64,000 bases of DNA from Nitzschia sp. pyKryTriq1 (taxonomy: Eukaryota > Bacillariophyta > Bacillariophyceae > Bacillariales > Bacillariaceae), in the NCBI GenBank assembly GCA_956465555.1, contig OY101117.1, positions 186,001-250,000 of the forward strand, in the 5' to 3' direction. Under the pieces are notes generated by a model. That model did not search any database, was not told where the DNA came from, and saw only the letters and a program-made list of their open reading frames with translations. Positions 9,905 through 21,378 of the stretch are shown one piece after another (the stretch's first letter is position 1; the number at the start of each line of letters is the position of its first letter). The position numbers and the translations under genes are program-made.

Positions 9905-11261
9905 TCTGGTCTGGTCTGGTCTACTAGTTCAGTCTACTACAAAGCAAAATTAGTTGCAGACAACAATTCGAGTGGATCGTCTCTACTGCAACTAAGATCC
10001 TACTGTATGATACACTTCCCATTGGTCAACCGAGTCGTCGTCGTCTACGGGCTACCGGTAGACTACCGGTACAAGTAATGTACCGTACGAGTACCGATAC
10101 TCTCTAATCTACTCTAGCGCTCAGAGACTACGAGGAACCTACTCCTCGTACGGTACCGTTACTGTATGTATGACATCCAAATGAAAATGAGAACAAATGA
10201 AACGTGCGCTCTCTCTACTACTAGCTCTCTACTAGTAGTAGTAGAGAGAGAGAGAGTACTCCTCTACTCTAGCTAGTAGAGACGACTCGTAGTCCCCGCC
10301 ATGCCACATGCTACATCATAGGCAACAGGCATGTAATCGGCCGAGGTGACCCGCAACAACAAGAGGCAGTCTCTCTATCTACGGTATCTGCTGTGTCGAA
10401 TAAATAAGTCTGGCGTGTTCACAACGTGCCGTTATCTTGAACTCATAAAAGAGAATATTCAAGCTGCTACTACACTACTACCAGTAGTAGCTGCCGGTAA
10501 TAGCAGACCTACCGACCACATAAATACTCGTAAAGTAGCGGCATCAGGTAAAGTAGGAGACAGTACCGGCCTATGTACTGCACTGGGGTACGGTACAGTG
10601 TACAGTACCCCAGAAAAGAAGAAGAGCGTATTGTAGACTAGTCTACGCGATCCAAAAGGAGAATACCGGTACTCGTAAAGCGCGAAGTACAATTGGCCGC
10701 TGAGGTGGTAGATGCTACCACACGTACTATCCATCATCATATCCATCACCAGCCAGGTAGGCAGTACCGCAGGACGTGCTTTTGCAATCTCCCTTGATCA
10801 AGCTAGCTGCGCATACAGGTACCTTGATCTCTCTCCAGCACTCATGCAACAGAACTTCAACATCAACTTCAATATGTTCTCCGATTCCTTAAAACGAAAG
10901 AGAATATCTTCTCCAAAGCTTATAAGTAAATACAGTCATCATCACCTGCGCCACGGTTGAGATCGCCACGCAAGCACAGTTTAGTAGTCAGTGTGATGGA
11001 GAAATCGATTCCCGTCGGTGTATCTCTTTCCTTCATCCTCAACAACATAAATAAAATCCCTAAATTCGCCCGCCGCATGCTCTCGCTTTTTGGGAACATC
11101 TTTGCCGGTAGTTCGCGACGGTCCTACAAAAACCAACTCTATCACGTGTGGACGAGAGAGTTAGGTAGAGTGCCGCATCAAGAAATACCAGTAACCTTTC
11201 GTTTGCCGAGTAATAGTCTTTGACTACTTACAATCGAACTCCAGAGGTAAACGAACCGAGG
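9905..11261. other. Spacer with repeated TGGTC and CTAG/GTAC-rich islands
   Basis: Directly after the stop there is a short (TCTGG)n tract. 10020-10300 is a GTAC/CTAG-rich island with GA tracts. The only ORF worth noting is listed separately at 10996-11223. The rest shows nothing beyond simple sequence. Confidence 0.45.
10996..11223 (+). CDS. Possible small ORF or uORF upstream of the TPR-like gene
   Basis: An ATG-started 75-codon ORF ends 38 bases before the ATG of the TPR-like gene and lies in a different frame from it. Its translation is balanced rather than low-complexity (a hydrophobic stretch PVGVSLSFIL, then a basic stretch with RRSYKNQ). It could be a small protein, an upstream ORF in the leader of the next gene, or chance. 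No family recognised. Confidence 0.2.
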   Translation: MEKSIPVGVSLSFILNNINKIPKFARRMLSLFGNIFAGSSRRSYKNQLYHVWTRELGRVPHQEIPVTFRLPSNSL

Positions 11262-12464
11262 ATGATAGCAACAACAAGATCAGAGGCTGCTGCACTAGTA
11301 GCTACGAGTAGTGGCGATAATATCGCCCCTCCTCCTCCTCCCTCCTCCTCCCATCAGCCAGCCGACGAAATCATGAGAAGTGTAGCCCAAGTCTTCTACG
11401 ATATCGGTGTCCATTCGGTGAACTTGGACTTGGCCGAGAGCTCCATTATTCAAGCGTTAGAACTGTACAAGACCATGTACAATAACAACGATGCTGATCG
11501 AGACGACGTACTATTAATGCCCGACGCATACAAGGTTCTTATCTACGCTCAGTTGCGTCTAGGTCAGATCGCAGCCTGTCAAGGACGCCTCTCTCAAGCC
11601 TTTGTGCTGCTCCGAGCTCTCCTACTGGATGAGTCCACCTTTGATAAATCCAACTGCATTCTTCGAATGATCGCTTGGTACGATCTTGGAATGATCTGGT
11701 TCCGTCAAGATGAGCCCGTGCAAGCTTTGGGATGTTTCCGAGAGGCTCTTGCTTCGGCTTCCACCGACCATATTGTCTCCACGATTGCTGCCGCAGCGGC
11801 ATCCACCACGGTGCCCGCTCAAGACCTGGAAACCCAAGAACGTCTATTGCATTTCATTCCATTCCTCCAGGATCACATTGAATACTTGAAGAGATGCATA
11901 GAGAATGGCGCCAGTGTCTATTCTCTCCAACAGCAACGAGACCACATTGCCAGTCTCTCCTTCTCCTCGCCACCCAGCAGCAGCGCAAGAAGCTCATCCT
12001 CGAACAACCGGCACCATAACAACAATACTCCTCCTCCTCCTTCTTCTTCTTCTTATGTTTATACAACTACTACTAACAGTGCCACGGCGCCGGAAAGCAT
12101 GTCCTTTCCTTGGAGTTTGGAGATCCTAATGCCATTTTGGCACAGTCTTCCTTCCGTCAGCAGCAGCAACAGTACTAGTACTTCTGCTGCTGCTGGCGCT
12201 GCTGCTGCGGTTAATACAATGAACAATGGTGATGGTAGGATGATGTCATCATCAGACGATATGATGCTAGATGATGATGATCATCGTCATCATCCACCAG
12301 CACATTCGCAGTCGCACCATCAACAACAACAACAAGACCAGCAGCAAGCAACAGCAACAACAACAACAACAACTTCACCAAGAAATAACAACATGAAAGT
12401 GCTCACTGTCCAAGACCTCCTTTGGAGGCTTTCTGACCGCCGTTATTGTGCCGCCGCGGCCTAG
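11262..12464 (+). CDS. TPR-like protein with disordered C-terminus
   Basis: The frame opens at a TTG (11220); the first ATG is at 11262, giving 400 residues. Residues about 40-220 form helical pairs that look like tetratricopeptide repeats: VFYDIGVHSVNLDLAESSII, YAQLRLGQIAACQGRLSQAF and WYDLGMIWFRQDEPVQALGC. The A/G-x3-F/Y spacing is that of TPR helices. TPR arrays bind other proteins, so a scaffold or adaptor role is likely, but no partner is indicated. The C-terminal part is poly-Ser, poly-Asn, Asp/His and Gln/Thr-rich, and ends in a short ordered tail (VQDLLWRLSDRRYC). It converges with the pseudokinase gene on the other strand, with about 880 bases between the two stops. Confidence 0.75.
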   Translation: MIATTRSEAAALVATSSGDNIAPPPPPSSSHQPADEIMRSVAQVFYDIGVHSVNLDLAESSIIQALELYKTMYNNNDADRDDVLLMPDAYKVLIYAQLRLGQIAACQGRLSQAFVLLRALLLDESTFDKSNCILRMIAWYDLGMIWFRQDEPVQALGCFREALASASTDHIVSTIAAAAASTTVPAQDLETQERLLHFIPFLQDHIEYLKRCIENGASVYSLQQQRDHIASLSFSSPPSSSARSSSSNNRHHNNNTPPPPSSSSYVYTTTTNSATAPESMSFPWSLEILMPFWHSLPSVSSSNSTSTSAAAGAAAAVNTMNNGDGRMMSSSDDMMLDDDDHRHHPPAHSQSHHQQQQQDQQQATATTTTTTSPRNNNMKVLTVQDLLWRLSDRRYCAAAA

Positions 12465-13346
12465 TAGTGCTGCTGCTGCTACTGCTACTACTGCTACTAC
12501 TTTGTTGGAACGGAAAAAGAATACATTCCTGCTGTATATTATGATGTACATACTTGTTTGTACAAACAGAACACCATATTACAGCTTTTGATGCAAGTAA
12601 CATACCTACATACATACATATACGTGATACATATACTTTTGAATGAGCGACATATATCCAGCAGTACTACCTATTTCACCGCACCGTGTGCATATTATTC
12701 CTTCGTTGTTCCATTCCTCCCATGCATCTGCTGCTGCTCCGCAGTCTACGAGTAGTATAGAGAGAGAGAGAGAGAGAGGGAGAAGTCCAGTACAGTAGTA
12801 GTAGTAGAATAGATTGATTCTATCTCTATGATTGAAAGAATTTTAGGTGATATGGTCATGGTGATGATGATGATGATATTATAATGTCATTGTGGCAGCT
12901 GCGTCGTGATAATGGAGGAGAGCGCTCGAATGAATGTGACAGATTGGTTGTAATTATTAGTGTTGTTGTTGTTGTTGATGCTGATGCTGTTGTCTGTTGA
13001 TCCACGAAATCGTTTCGTAGACTGTGCATGCATGGTTTGTGTATGTTTGCATGGTGGTGGTAATGGTGGTGGTGGTGGTGGCAGCTGCGTCGTGGTTGTT
13101 ACTGTAGTTACAGTGCGCGCTCGAGTGTATTTGATAGTATTTGATAGTATTTGATAGTAAGCATCATGGTATGGTATGGTATGGTATGGTATGCGGTATG
13201 GTTGAGCCCCAAAGGCGGTCGGTGGCGGTGATGGTGGTAGCTGGTGCTGTATGTACATACTGGGTGACGGTAGTACGATGGATATTGTATGAGCCTTGCC
13301 TTTCTTTATCTTCGGCTCTCACTGACTGACTGACTCATTCATTCAT
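12465..13346. other. Convergent-gene spacer with microsatellites
   Basis: Lies between two stop codons. Contains a (TGC)n/(TAC)n tract at about 12465-12500, a (GA)n tract at about 12756-12778, GTT repeats at about 12960-12975, and a (ATGGT)n run at about 13165-13200. No coding potential that I trust. Confidence 0.5.
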
Positions 13347-15221
13347 TCATTCAGTACCACCAGCACCAGCTCCTCCACCACCAGCACCAGCCGCAGCACC
13401 ATAAAAGGCCACTGCGGCTCCACAGGCTGATCCTCTCACTAATTGATCCTTGGCATGATCCAAAATCGATTTGAGATCAGTGGCCATGGCCGGATCTTCT
13501 TGTGCATATTGTTGCAAGGTTTCCAAGACTTGACCTAATTGGGATTTCCAGCAAAGAGGAGTCGTCGTCGTCGGAGTAGGTGATGATGATGATGATGATT
13601 CATCTTCGTTTGGCTGCTCTTGTGATGGTGGTTCTACTCCCACTTGCCGCCTTCTTGAGGATGATGATGAGGATGATGGTTCCGAGACGCTACGTGCCGT
13701 AGTCGTGTACTGCTGCTGGTCAGGGAGTCTTGTCATACTGCGAGGTCTTTGTCCACGTCCACCATAGTGATGTTGTTGCTGTTGCTCCCGTTCTTGTGGC
13801 ATGGTAACAGGTCGACGTCGATGAGGGAGTGGAAGAATCATGGTGAGTGGTTCCTTATCGGCAGTAGTAGCAAAGGCATTGGTATTGGTATTAGTAGTAG
13901 AAGTAGTGGGTGTTCCAAAGTTTGCCGATGCGGAAGGATGGGTTTCATAAAACGATGGCATGCCACCCGATCGACTGTTGTTACTACTACTACCACCAGT
14001 ACTTCTACTGGCAAAGAAGTAGGAATGTTGTAATAACTCTTGGCACGAGGGTCGATACCGAGGATTGGGCTGGAGACAGGCTCGAATAATGGAAGCTGCT
14101 TGTGGATCAACGACGCCGACGAGTTTGGATTCGGCATCGTCCAGGGTGGTTTGAATGTTCCGGAGACAATCTTGAATGTAGGAAAGATCCGTCATGCCTT
14201 TATAATAAAAGGGTTTGCCGGTGGCGATTTCAAACAAGACCAAACCAAGACCCCAAATATCAAATGATTCTTGTACATTCAATACCGGCAAGGTTTGATA
14301 CATGTCTTCAATGGGGAATTCTGGTGGACAGGCTTCGGCCGTATAGACTTGGAGTAAATCTCGAGTCGGAATGAGGGATTCCAAATCAATGCCCTTGATG
14401 CCAGTGGACGTGACGACAAAATTTTCCGGTTTGAGTTCCGTCCATACCATATCATTGGAATGCAAGGCATGGACGGATCGAATGACCGAATGCATCGCTT
14501 GACGCAGGGCATCTCCCCGATACGGACCATGATTCCGAATGTACATGCGTAAATTATCTTTTCCCCGTTCCATGACAATCCCTGCAGGATCCTTGGATGA
14601 AGGAGGGACCAAACCTGCCGGAGACGTCGGCCAGGGAGCAAAGGTATTGGAAGTACTACTGGCAGTACTGCTAGAACTAGAACTAGTTGTTCCAGCGGGA
14701 ATTTTGTCATAGACCGTGACAAACAAATCTTGTTGATGGGGTTGCAATTTGGCAAACAAGCGTTGATAATTCCAGTACTCGTGATCGACGCCATGATGGG
14801 AGAATTTGACAATGAGGGGAGTGCTGCGTTCGACTTGACCGATACTGCCGGTAGTGCTCGACAGTTTGTAGGCCTTGTAGATTTCGCATTTGGGCGACGC
14901 GACGGGAATGTGCCCCGTCAAGACGTACGAGTGTGGGCCGTTCCAGACGACCTCGCCGACGCGACTTCCGGCGGGCTTGGGCGGTGTGGCCGTGACGTAA
15001 GAAGACGGTTCGTGGTTGGCGTAATGAAGGGCCGTCGGTGAGGAGGAGTCCTTGTTGTTGTCTGCTACTACCACGTGTGGTACTCGAACAAGCTTCTTCT
15101 TCTTATGTTGATGAAGATGGTTGGGAACCTGCTCCGAAGTCCAACCGTGGACGTGCTGTACTGGTGCTGAAGGATCTATGCTCAGTACGCTTAGTACGAA
15201 CAGAGTATAACAGAGCTTCAT
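13347..15221 (-). CDS. Secreted or organellar protein-kinase-like protein, probable pseudokinase
   Basis: 624 residues from an ATG at 15221. Residues 1-20 (MKLCYTLFVLSVLSIDP) look like a signal peptide. A kinase fold spans about residues 85-400: a degenerate glycine loop, a lysine in PLIVKFSHH, then MVWTELKPENFVV where HRDLKPEN is expected, GIDLES where DFG is expected, and SFDIWGLGLVLFEIATGKPF for subdomain IX. The catalytic Asp of HRD is replaced by Glu (residue 262), and DFG reads D279-L-E. Both changes are typical of pseudokinases, so it may bind nucleotide or partners without phosphotransfer. The C-terminal 200 residues are Ser/Thr/Gln-rich and disordered, with a Gly/Ala tail. The signal peptide is followed by a Trp-containing stretch, which could fit plastid or secretory routing. 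A perfect TGACGTCA lies 360 bases upstream. Confidence 0.8.
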   Translation of the reverse strand: MKLCYTLFVLSVLSIDPSAPVQHVHGWTSEQVPNHLHQHKKKKLVRVPHVVVADNNKDSSSPTALHYANHEPSSYVTATPPKPAGSRVGEVVWNGPHSYVLTGHIPVASPKCEIYKAYKLSSTTGSIGQVERSTPLIVKFSHHGVDHEYWNYQRLFAKLQPHQQDLFVTVYDKIPAGTTSSSSSSTASSTSNTFAPWPTSPAGLVPPSSKDPAGIVMERGKDNLRMYIRNHGPYRGDALRQAMHSVIRSVHALHSNDMVWTELKPENFVVTSTGIKGIDLESLIPTRDLLQVYTAEACPPEFPIEDMYQTLPVLNVQESFDIWGLGLVLFEIATGKPFYYKGMTDLSYIQDCLRNIQTTLDDAESKLVGVVDPQAASIIRACLQPNPRYRPSCQELLQHSYFFASRSTGGSSSNNSRSGGMPSFYETHPSASANFGTPTTSTTNTNTNAFATTADKEPLTMILPLPHRRRPVTMPQEREQQQQHHYGGRGQRPRSMTRLPDQQQYTTTARSVSEPSSSSSSSRRRQVGVEPPSQEQPNEDESSSSSSPTPTTTTPLCWKSQLGQVLETLQQYAQEDPAMATDLKSILDHAKDQLVRGSACGAAVAFYGAAAGAGGGGAGAGGTE

Positions 15222-16121
15222 GTTTGATGTTGTTATAGGTATTCGTACAGTACTTGTATGGATAGTGAAGCAGTATGTGAGAGGAGAGGATCTTCGATGT
15301 TATGTTGTGTTGTGTTGTGTCCAAGTTCTTTTTACGCACATCAAAACGCGAGTGTCAGAAGAAGAACTGTAGAGGCGAAAGAAGTTCCAAAGACCAAAGT
15401 CGTTCACATCATCTATCAGCAAAGTGCGAATATTTTATTTTTTATTTTTCGTTCTTTCGGCGAAGAACCCGTTGGGCCCAAACAGCAGATGTAATTCTCA
15501 TGTCTCGATGACGATCCACACATGCAAACGGTGGGACTGGGTTGGAGGATCTGTGTCCGTAGAGGGTGATTCACATACAATGACGTCATGGCGTTGGTAT
15601 TCCGGCGAGACGGCCGGCGCACCCATCCTCGGAGTCGATCGAATGAGTCGTCCTTCGGAGAGACAGACATGATGACGCGTCTTCTTCTTCCTTCTGCTTA
15701 TTTTGCTTTTCAAGCAAAAAAAAAGCGCGAGCGTCGCCGCCAACCCATCACCTCACAAAATCCGCCGGTAGGAATCATCAATCATCAATCATCGATGTCG
15801 TCGTTGTTGTCGTCGTCGTCGTCCTACTACGTCTACTCTAGCTAGAGTACGTTAGAGAGTAGAGTATCTCGACCGGTACCGGTACCGGTACGGTTCGTCA
15901 TGTCCTTCCCCAAGACAAAGTTTGGAACCAAAAAATCATCATCATCATCAACGGTCTACTACGACGAGTAGAGCAGCGCTGCTTTACGATAGAGTAGTGG
16001 TAGAAGCCATTGCGTCTTCTACTAGAGTACGAGTACAGTATACTACACTACACTACCTAGCTAGTAGTAGTAGGAGTAGTAGAGTCGTCTACTTCGGGTA
16101 CTGTGTTTGTATGTGGTTCTG
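15222..16121. other. Upstream region of the pseudokinase gene
   Basis: Head of the pseudokinase gene and tail of the LRR gene, both on minus. Holds one perfect CRE palindrome (15581-15588), a (GTC)n tract near 15795-15825 and a CTAG/GTAC island (15830-16090). No gene seen. Confidence 0.45.
15581..15588. promoter_or_regulatory. CRE-like palindrome TGACGTCA
   Basis: A perfect 8-bp bZIP site 360 bases upstream of the pseudokinase start. In diatoms TGACGT/ACGTCA hexamers act as CO2/cAMP-responsive elements. Whether this one is used is inference; a single 8-mer can occur by chance. Confidence 0.3.
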
Positions 16122-19100
16122 TTATAAGCATTTGGAACAATTGCCACAACTGACCTGATTCAATGCGGGGTCGAACGATGTCAGAAAGATTTGGCCGATG
16201 GGTGATGCTGCTGGTGCGATGTTGGTGTTGTCATTGTTGTTGCTTCCGTCACCACCACCACCACCACCACCACCACTAGACGTATGGTGGATGCTGTTAC
16301 AAATCTCACTCGGTAACATGCCAGTCAGACGATTGTCTTCAAGTCGTAATTCGTCTAGTAGTAGTAGAACGTAGTAGCACGTAGAACGTAGTAGTATAAC
16401 AAAGAACAAGAAAGCAGCATCATGAGTATTATACAGTAGTAGAAGCATCAAATACAAAGGAGAAAAGAAAAGATAAATAGAGATGAAGAAGAAGGCAACA
16501 ACTAGCAACGCGCGCACTGCACTTACTCATACTACTGAGCTTCCCAAGTTCCGAAGGGATGGGACCTGTGAGTCGATTCGAGTCGAGATACAATTTCGCT
16601 GAGGAATGAATGAATGAATGAATGAGAAGAGGCCGTTGTTGTTGTTGTTGTTGTGAGTCGTCGTCGTATAAGAAAGAAGGACGATGATTCGTTTCTTCTT
16701 TACTAGCTTTTGTTGGTGACTTACTCAAACTACCGCCAATTTGCCCCAATTCGGTAGGTATCAAGCCAGTGAGTCGATTGGTGTCCAGATACAGTATTTC
16801 AAGACTTTGGAGGTTTCCCATTTCCGTCGGGATGGGGCCCGAGAGTGAATTGAAATCGAGATCCAGTATTCCTGGTTGGAGCAGGAGAGGAGACAAAAAG
16901 AAGAAGGAGAAGAAGACGGTAGTAGTAAAGAGTGCAGGTGAGAAATAATGATGCCGCTCCTGTAACGTAAGAAGTAGCGAGGGCAACAAGACAGAACAGA
17001 ATCAACAAGAACAAGAACTCACGCAATGCCGATAGTTGACCAATCTCGGTGGGGATGGGCCCTTCTAGAAAACTCCTTGAAATCGTAAACTCTTGTAAAA
17101 GAGAAAGACGGCCAAGTTCTGATGGAAGAGAACCCGAGATTTGGTTCCGATCCAAAAGAAGAACCTCACAAGTCGTACATTGTCCAATAGGAGCATCATT
17201 ACTAGTAGTAGACGTCGAGGACGACGATGACGATGCCGAGGCGCTGCTCAAGGTACCAGTAAAGTCATTCCAGCTGAGATCCAAAACACGCAAAGCCGGA
17301 GCAGCGTTGAATATATCATTCGGAAAATGGCCTCCGAGTTGATTTTGGGACAATTCGAATCGTTCTGTCGTGCAGCAGCAGGTTGGGTGGTGGAAGTGAG
17401 AGAGACGCGTACAGTAGCATGACCAGCAGCAGCGATCCCCCGTGACAGTCGACTGACTGAAGAGAACTACACTGACTGTAAGTAACGTACCAAGACTGGT
17501 GTACTGCCGTATTAGTTCGGAAGCTATCGTTCCAGTGAATTTGTTATTTGCGCCAAAGATATCGCCTAGAGTAGTAGGAGTAATAGGACAAAGAGCAGTA
17601 TTCGACACAGGAATGAATAATATAACAGAGTGAGCAGGAGGGTGTTGTTTCTTGGACAACAACAGCAACAACATCATCATCATCACTTACGGATATTATT
17701 CAATCCATGAATCATTTCCATCAAGTCGCCACTCAAGTCATTACTCGCCACGGAAATCTCACGCAGGTTGGTCATAGTTTGAAAGTGTGTAGTAATCGTT
17801 CCCGTGAATTCATTTTCCGACAAATCCAAAAGGGCTGCGGGAGTAGTAGTAGTAATAATAGTATGATAGCAGTAAAGTCGTCGTAGCAAAACGAGGAGGA
17901 GAAAAGACAAACTTGTAAGAAGTTGAAGCCATCATCGCCAGCATCATCATCATCATTATTATAGAATTGGCATTGCTGGCTGATATCCCACTTACTCAAA
18001 GACGACAATTTTCCAATGTTGGTCGAGATTGTCCCAGGAATCTCATTTCCTCTTAGACGCAAATGCTCTGATGAATGAATGAATGAATGAATGAGTAATC
18101 CTGGGGGGTGAGACCGCGGCTCGGTCGTCAGCATCCAACCGTCCTCGCTATTACACTTGCACTTACGTAGATTGGTCATTTCCAAAATATTGGGAAGCAT
18201 TTCGTGGAATCGTTCTCCAAGAAAAGCTTGGTTCAAGTTGAGTTGCTCTGTTGTTGTTATTATTGCCGGTGGGGATTCGATTTGATTCGATTCCAGCAGC
18301 GGGTCGTAGTAGTTAGAAGGCGAGGAGATGTACGCGTGTCATCATCTCTCCGTTATATCACTAATGTACGAAGAACTACTTACCCAGATTCTTCAAGGGG
18401 GCAGCAAGTCCCGAGATATGATTCTCGTTCAAAATCAACCACTGAAGTTTGGACAGGGCATTCAATTCGGAAGGAATGGTTCCCCTCATATTCACATCCT
18501 TTTCTTCGGTGATTCCCTTGATTGCGATGCCGGTATTTATATAATCTTCTTCGTCTTCTTCTTGGCCATCAGCACCATCATCGTCTTCACTACTACTACT
18601 GGTACAAACGATACGGTCCCAAGAGCAAATATCCGAGTTCGGATCCAACCAAGGTCTTTTGGCGTCGTCGTCGCCGTCGTTCCAGTTCTCACCATTCAAA
18701 CTGTAGTAAAAGACGGCCATGACGTACCGTTGGATAATATTATTGATTGCAGCATCAGCATCAGCTCCCTCCTGGTCAAGAAAAGAATACGATGGTGATG
18801 ATGATGATGATGTGTTGTTGGTGGTCGTGCTCATGGTCGTGCTTGTAGTCGTACTGATCCAGGTGTCCACATTCGCCAACCATGTCAAGGCCTTGAATTG
18901 TGGTGTAAGGGGATGATGATTATCATGATCCTCATTATTTTTCATATTGGTCAACTGCTCCATCGTGGAAATGTTTTGGGCCACCAAAAACGTGCGAAAC
19001 GAAACGAGACGTTCCGACTCCTCCTCGGCAGGCGCTGCCGGCCCTGGGTTGCTGTTGTTGTTACTGTTGTTTCCCCCATTATCCTTTCCTCCAGCCAATA

Positions 19101-19938
19101 ATGCCACACCGACACCAACCCCGATAAGTATCATCAATAGTGGAATAGCACCAGCAAGGATAAGATACCGTCTTCGTCGAATAGTGGTTCCGAAGATGCC
19201 GCCCTTCTTCCTTACAACCGGCGCACTTTCGGAAAAAGGTGACGGTCGTTCTTCGTCTTCTTCTTCCTCCTCCTCTGAGAATACAATTTCTTCTTCGTGT
19301 TGTTGTTGTTCTTGCTGATCCGCTACTTGTACTAGCGCATCAATAGGAAGACCAACTTCGCCAGCAGGAGCAGGAGCAGGATGATGATGATGCATCAATG
19401 CATGGTCTGCTGCTGCTGCAGCTGGTGGTGGTGATGGTGCTATATTCCTTTGTCGGTGTGGAGGATATGGTGGAGGATGATGGGCCATGGCTGGTGGTGG
19501 TGGTGGTGGTGCTCCTCCTCCTCGTCCTCCTCCAACAAAATAAGGGTGGTGCCTCACTACTACCGCACCCGGCATCAACCTGGATTCGTCATCTGCGGAA
19601 TAATCATCATTGTCATCATTACCATTACCATTACCAAAACCCGCGTCGTCGGAAAGCATACTCTCTTTGATAGGATGGGCGGCCTCTCTTCCATCTCGAA
19701 ACGTAATTATTCCTACTGCTACTGCTGCTGGTGCTAATACTCCTGGTGGTGGTGGCGGTCCTCCTCCTCCTGATCCTTCGATATTACCGGTACACGATGT
19801 ATCGGTGGGAGCATCATCTCTGTGACTGCTGCTGCTGCTGCTGCTGCTGTGTGTGTTATTAGTTAAAGACGCTGTAGTTGCAGTTGCAGTTGCAGTTGTG
19901 TTTGCCAAGAACGACTGGAGATCCGTCGAAGAAGACAT
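16122..19938 (-). CDS. Leucine-rich-repeat single-pass membrane protein, nine exons
   Basis: Spliced CDS, complement of 16122-16354, 16527-16598, 16725-16871, 17023-17364, 17491-17565, 17691-17834, 17996-18067, 18167-18247 and 18384-19938. All eight introns are 99-172 nt, GT-AG and phase 1, and the joined frame encodes 906 residues. The N-terminal cytoplasmic part is low-complexity (Ser, Pro, Gly, Glu/Asp). A membrane segment (YLILAGAIPLLMILIGVGV) lies at about residues 245-270, followed by an Asn-rich stalk and an LRR cap region with AVFYYSLNGENW, PWLDP and CSWDRIVC. Then come about ten LRRs of the plant-type LxxNxLxGxIP consensus, one or two per exon, and a terminal CGNCSKCL. There is no kinase domain, so any signalling needs a partner. 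Very similar in design and intron positions to the gene at 47707-52687. Confidence 0.9.
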
Positions 19939-21378
19939 GATGAAAATGATATGATGATATGAACAATATGATATGATGATGATGATGATGATGATATGAT
20001 GTGGATTTTACTGTAGAAGCCTCTACTCTCTACTCTAGAGTTGCTAGTAGAGGCAGAGAGAGAGGGAGAGAGTGGTGCTGGTCTACTACTGTGTAGTAGA
20101 GCTATAGTAGAGTAGTCCGCCTGAATCTCGATCCTCCTTTCGCCTCTGCAAAAAATAACAAAAATAATAACGACGTTGCTGCCGGTAGTACGCAGGCACT
20201 ACTTTCACTATCACTATTATTACTGTACAAATTTGGTACAGTATTGATTGTGCGGTGCTTTGCGCTTCATTTTTCTGCGTTATTGGCCTCTTCTCTATCT
20301 GCACCGAACGACCGACCACGCACGCACTAAACTTCAAAAATACCCAAGCACGGGCGGAAGCAAGATCGTTTCTAAAAGAAATAGATGCTGCGACAGTAAA
20401 AGTGTGTTTGTAGGGTGAATTAATGTGAGCATATATCAATATACATATTTGTATATGTCAACATATTATAGAACCGGGGGGCGAAGATTCAATAATGAAA
20501 TAACGTTCGACAACAACATATATGCCTTTTGGTTCCGTTATGAAGCATTATTCAAGGAATCATTAATGAACATCATCTATCGGAACAATGGCTCCCTTGC
20601 TTAGATGATGATGTTGGGCAGTACTTAGTCTATCTATCTAACTGCTGCCGTTACACGTTCAAAGATGTGCTTGAATGCGCTCGTCGTTGTCTCGATCATC
20701 GATGATGGATCCGGACTGATGCGGTACGAGTAGTGATGTATTTTTGCTATAGTACTAATAGTAGATGGACACAATGAAATCTGAGAAGCAATCTTGTTCT
20801 TCCTCCCTTTCCTGTGTCTTCCTGCTTACACCACCGACCAATGACACTTCGCGGCACCACCACACCCGCCATCATTGCACCACCACTTTGTTCCATACCC
20901 ATCAGCCAGCCATCATCATGTCTTATCAACATCATCGCCCACCAGCACCAGCAGCAGTGATTCCTTGCTTCCGTCGCCTGATCCGTGTTCTTCCTCGACG
21001 CTCCTTGATCATATCCAGCAACGCGCCAACAAGAACTCCAAGGGTGTGGTGCTGGATCTAACCACGAGGACGATTACCGAGGAGACCAGCACGAACGAGC
21101 ACAGCAAGAAGCGGCGCAAAGCGGAAGACGACGAAGGGAATTCAGTACTGTAGCCTAAATGGGAAGAAGCGTGGTGGTGTAGTGCGCCGACCTGCAATCG
21201 ATCCAATCTCAACTATACTACATTGCTCACCAGGAACAACGTTGGAATCAAGAAGCGTTTCGTTGGGTCCACAAGGGTGTGCAATGTACAGTGGTGGAGA
21301 GCAAGGCGGAGAGCCCTGTATACTCAAGGAATTCAAGACTGGTTCTGTTTATGCTTCATTATTCTTACTACAGTCGTT
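19939..21378. other. Upstream region of the LRR gene, with one ambiguous ORF
   Basis: Begins with ATG-rich (GAT)n simple sequence (19940-20000) and a GA/CTAG island (20020-20100). 20765-21153 holds overlapping ORFs described separately. The rest shows no gene. Confidence 0.4.
20765..21153 (+). CDS. Doubtful short gene with basic, acidic-flanked tail
   Basis: Two overlapping frames are open here. One starts with ATG at 20765 and gives 98 residues. The other, ending at 21153, has no ATG in its open part (open from about 20845), but its C-terminus looks protein-like: VVLDLTTRTITEETSTNEHS, then KKRRKAEDDE, which resembles a nuclear localisation signal. A spliced upstream exon would be needed for the second frame. 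I cannot place one with confidence. Confidence 0.2.

Noticed and set aside
15258-15845. Several overlapping 70-85 codon ORFs on both strands
   Set aside because: They lie in the upstream region of the pseudokinase gene, overlap each other in many frames and have no protein-like features.
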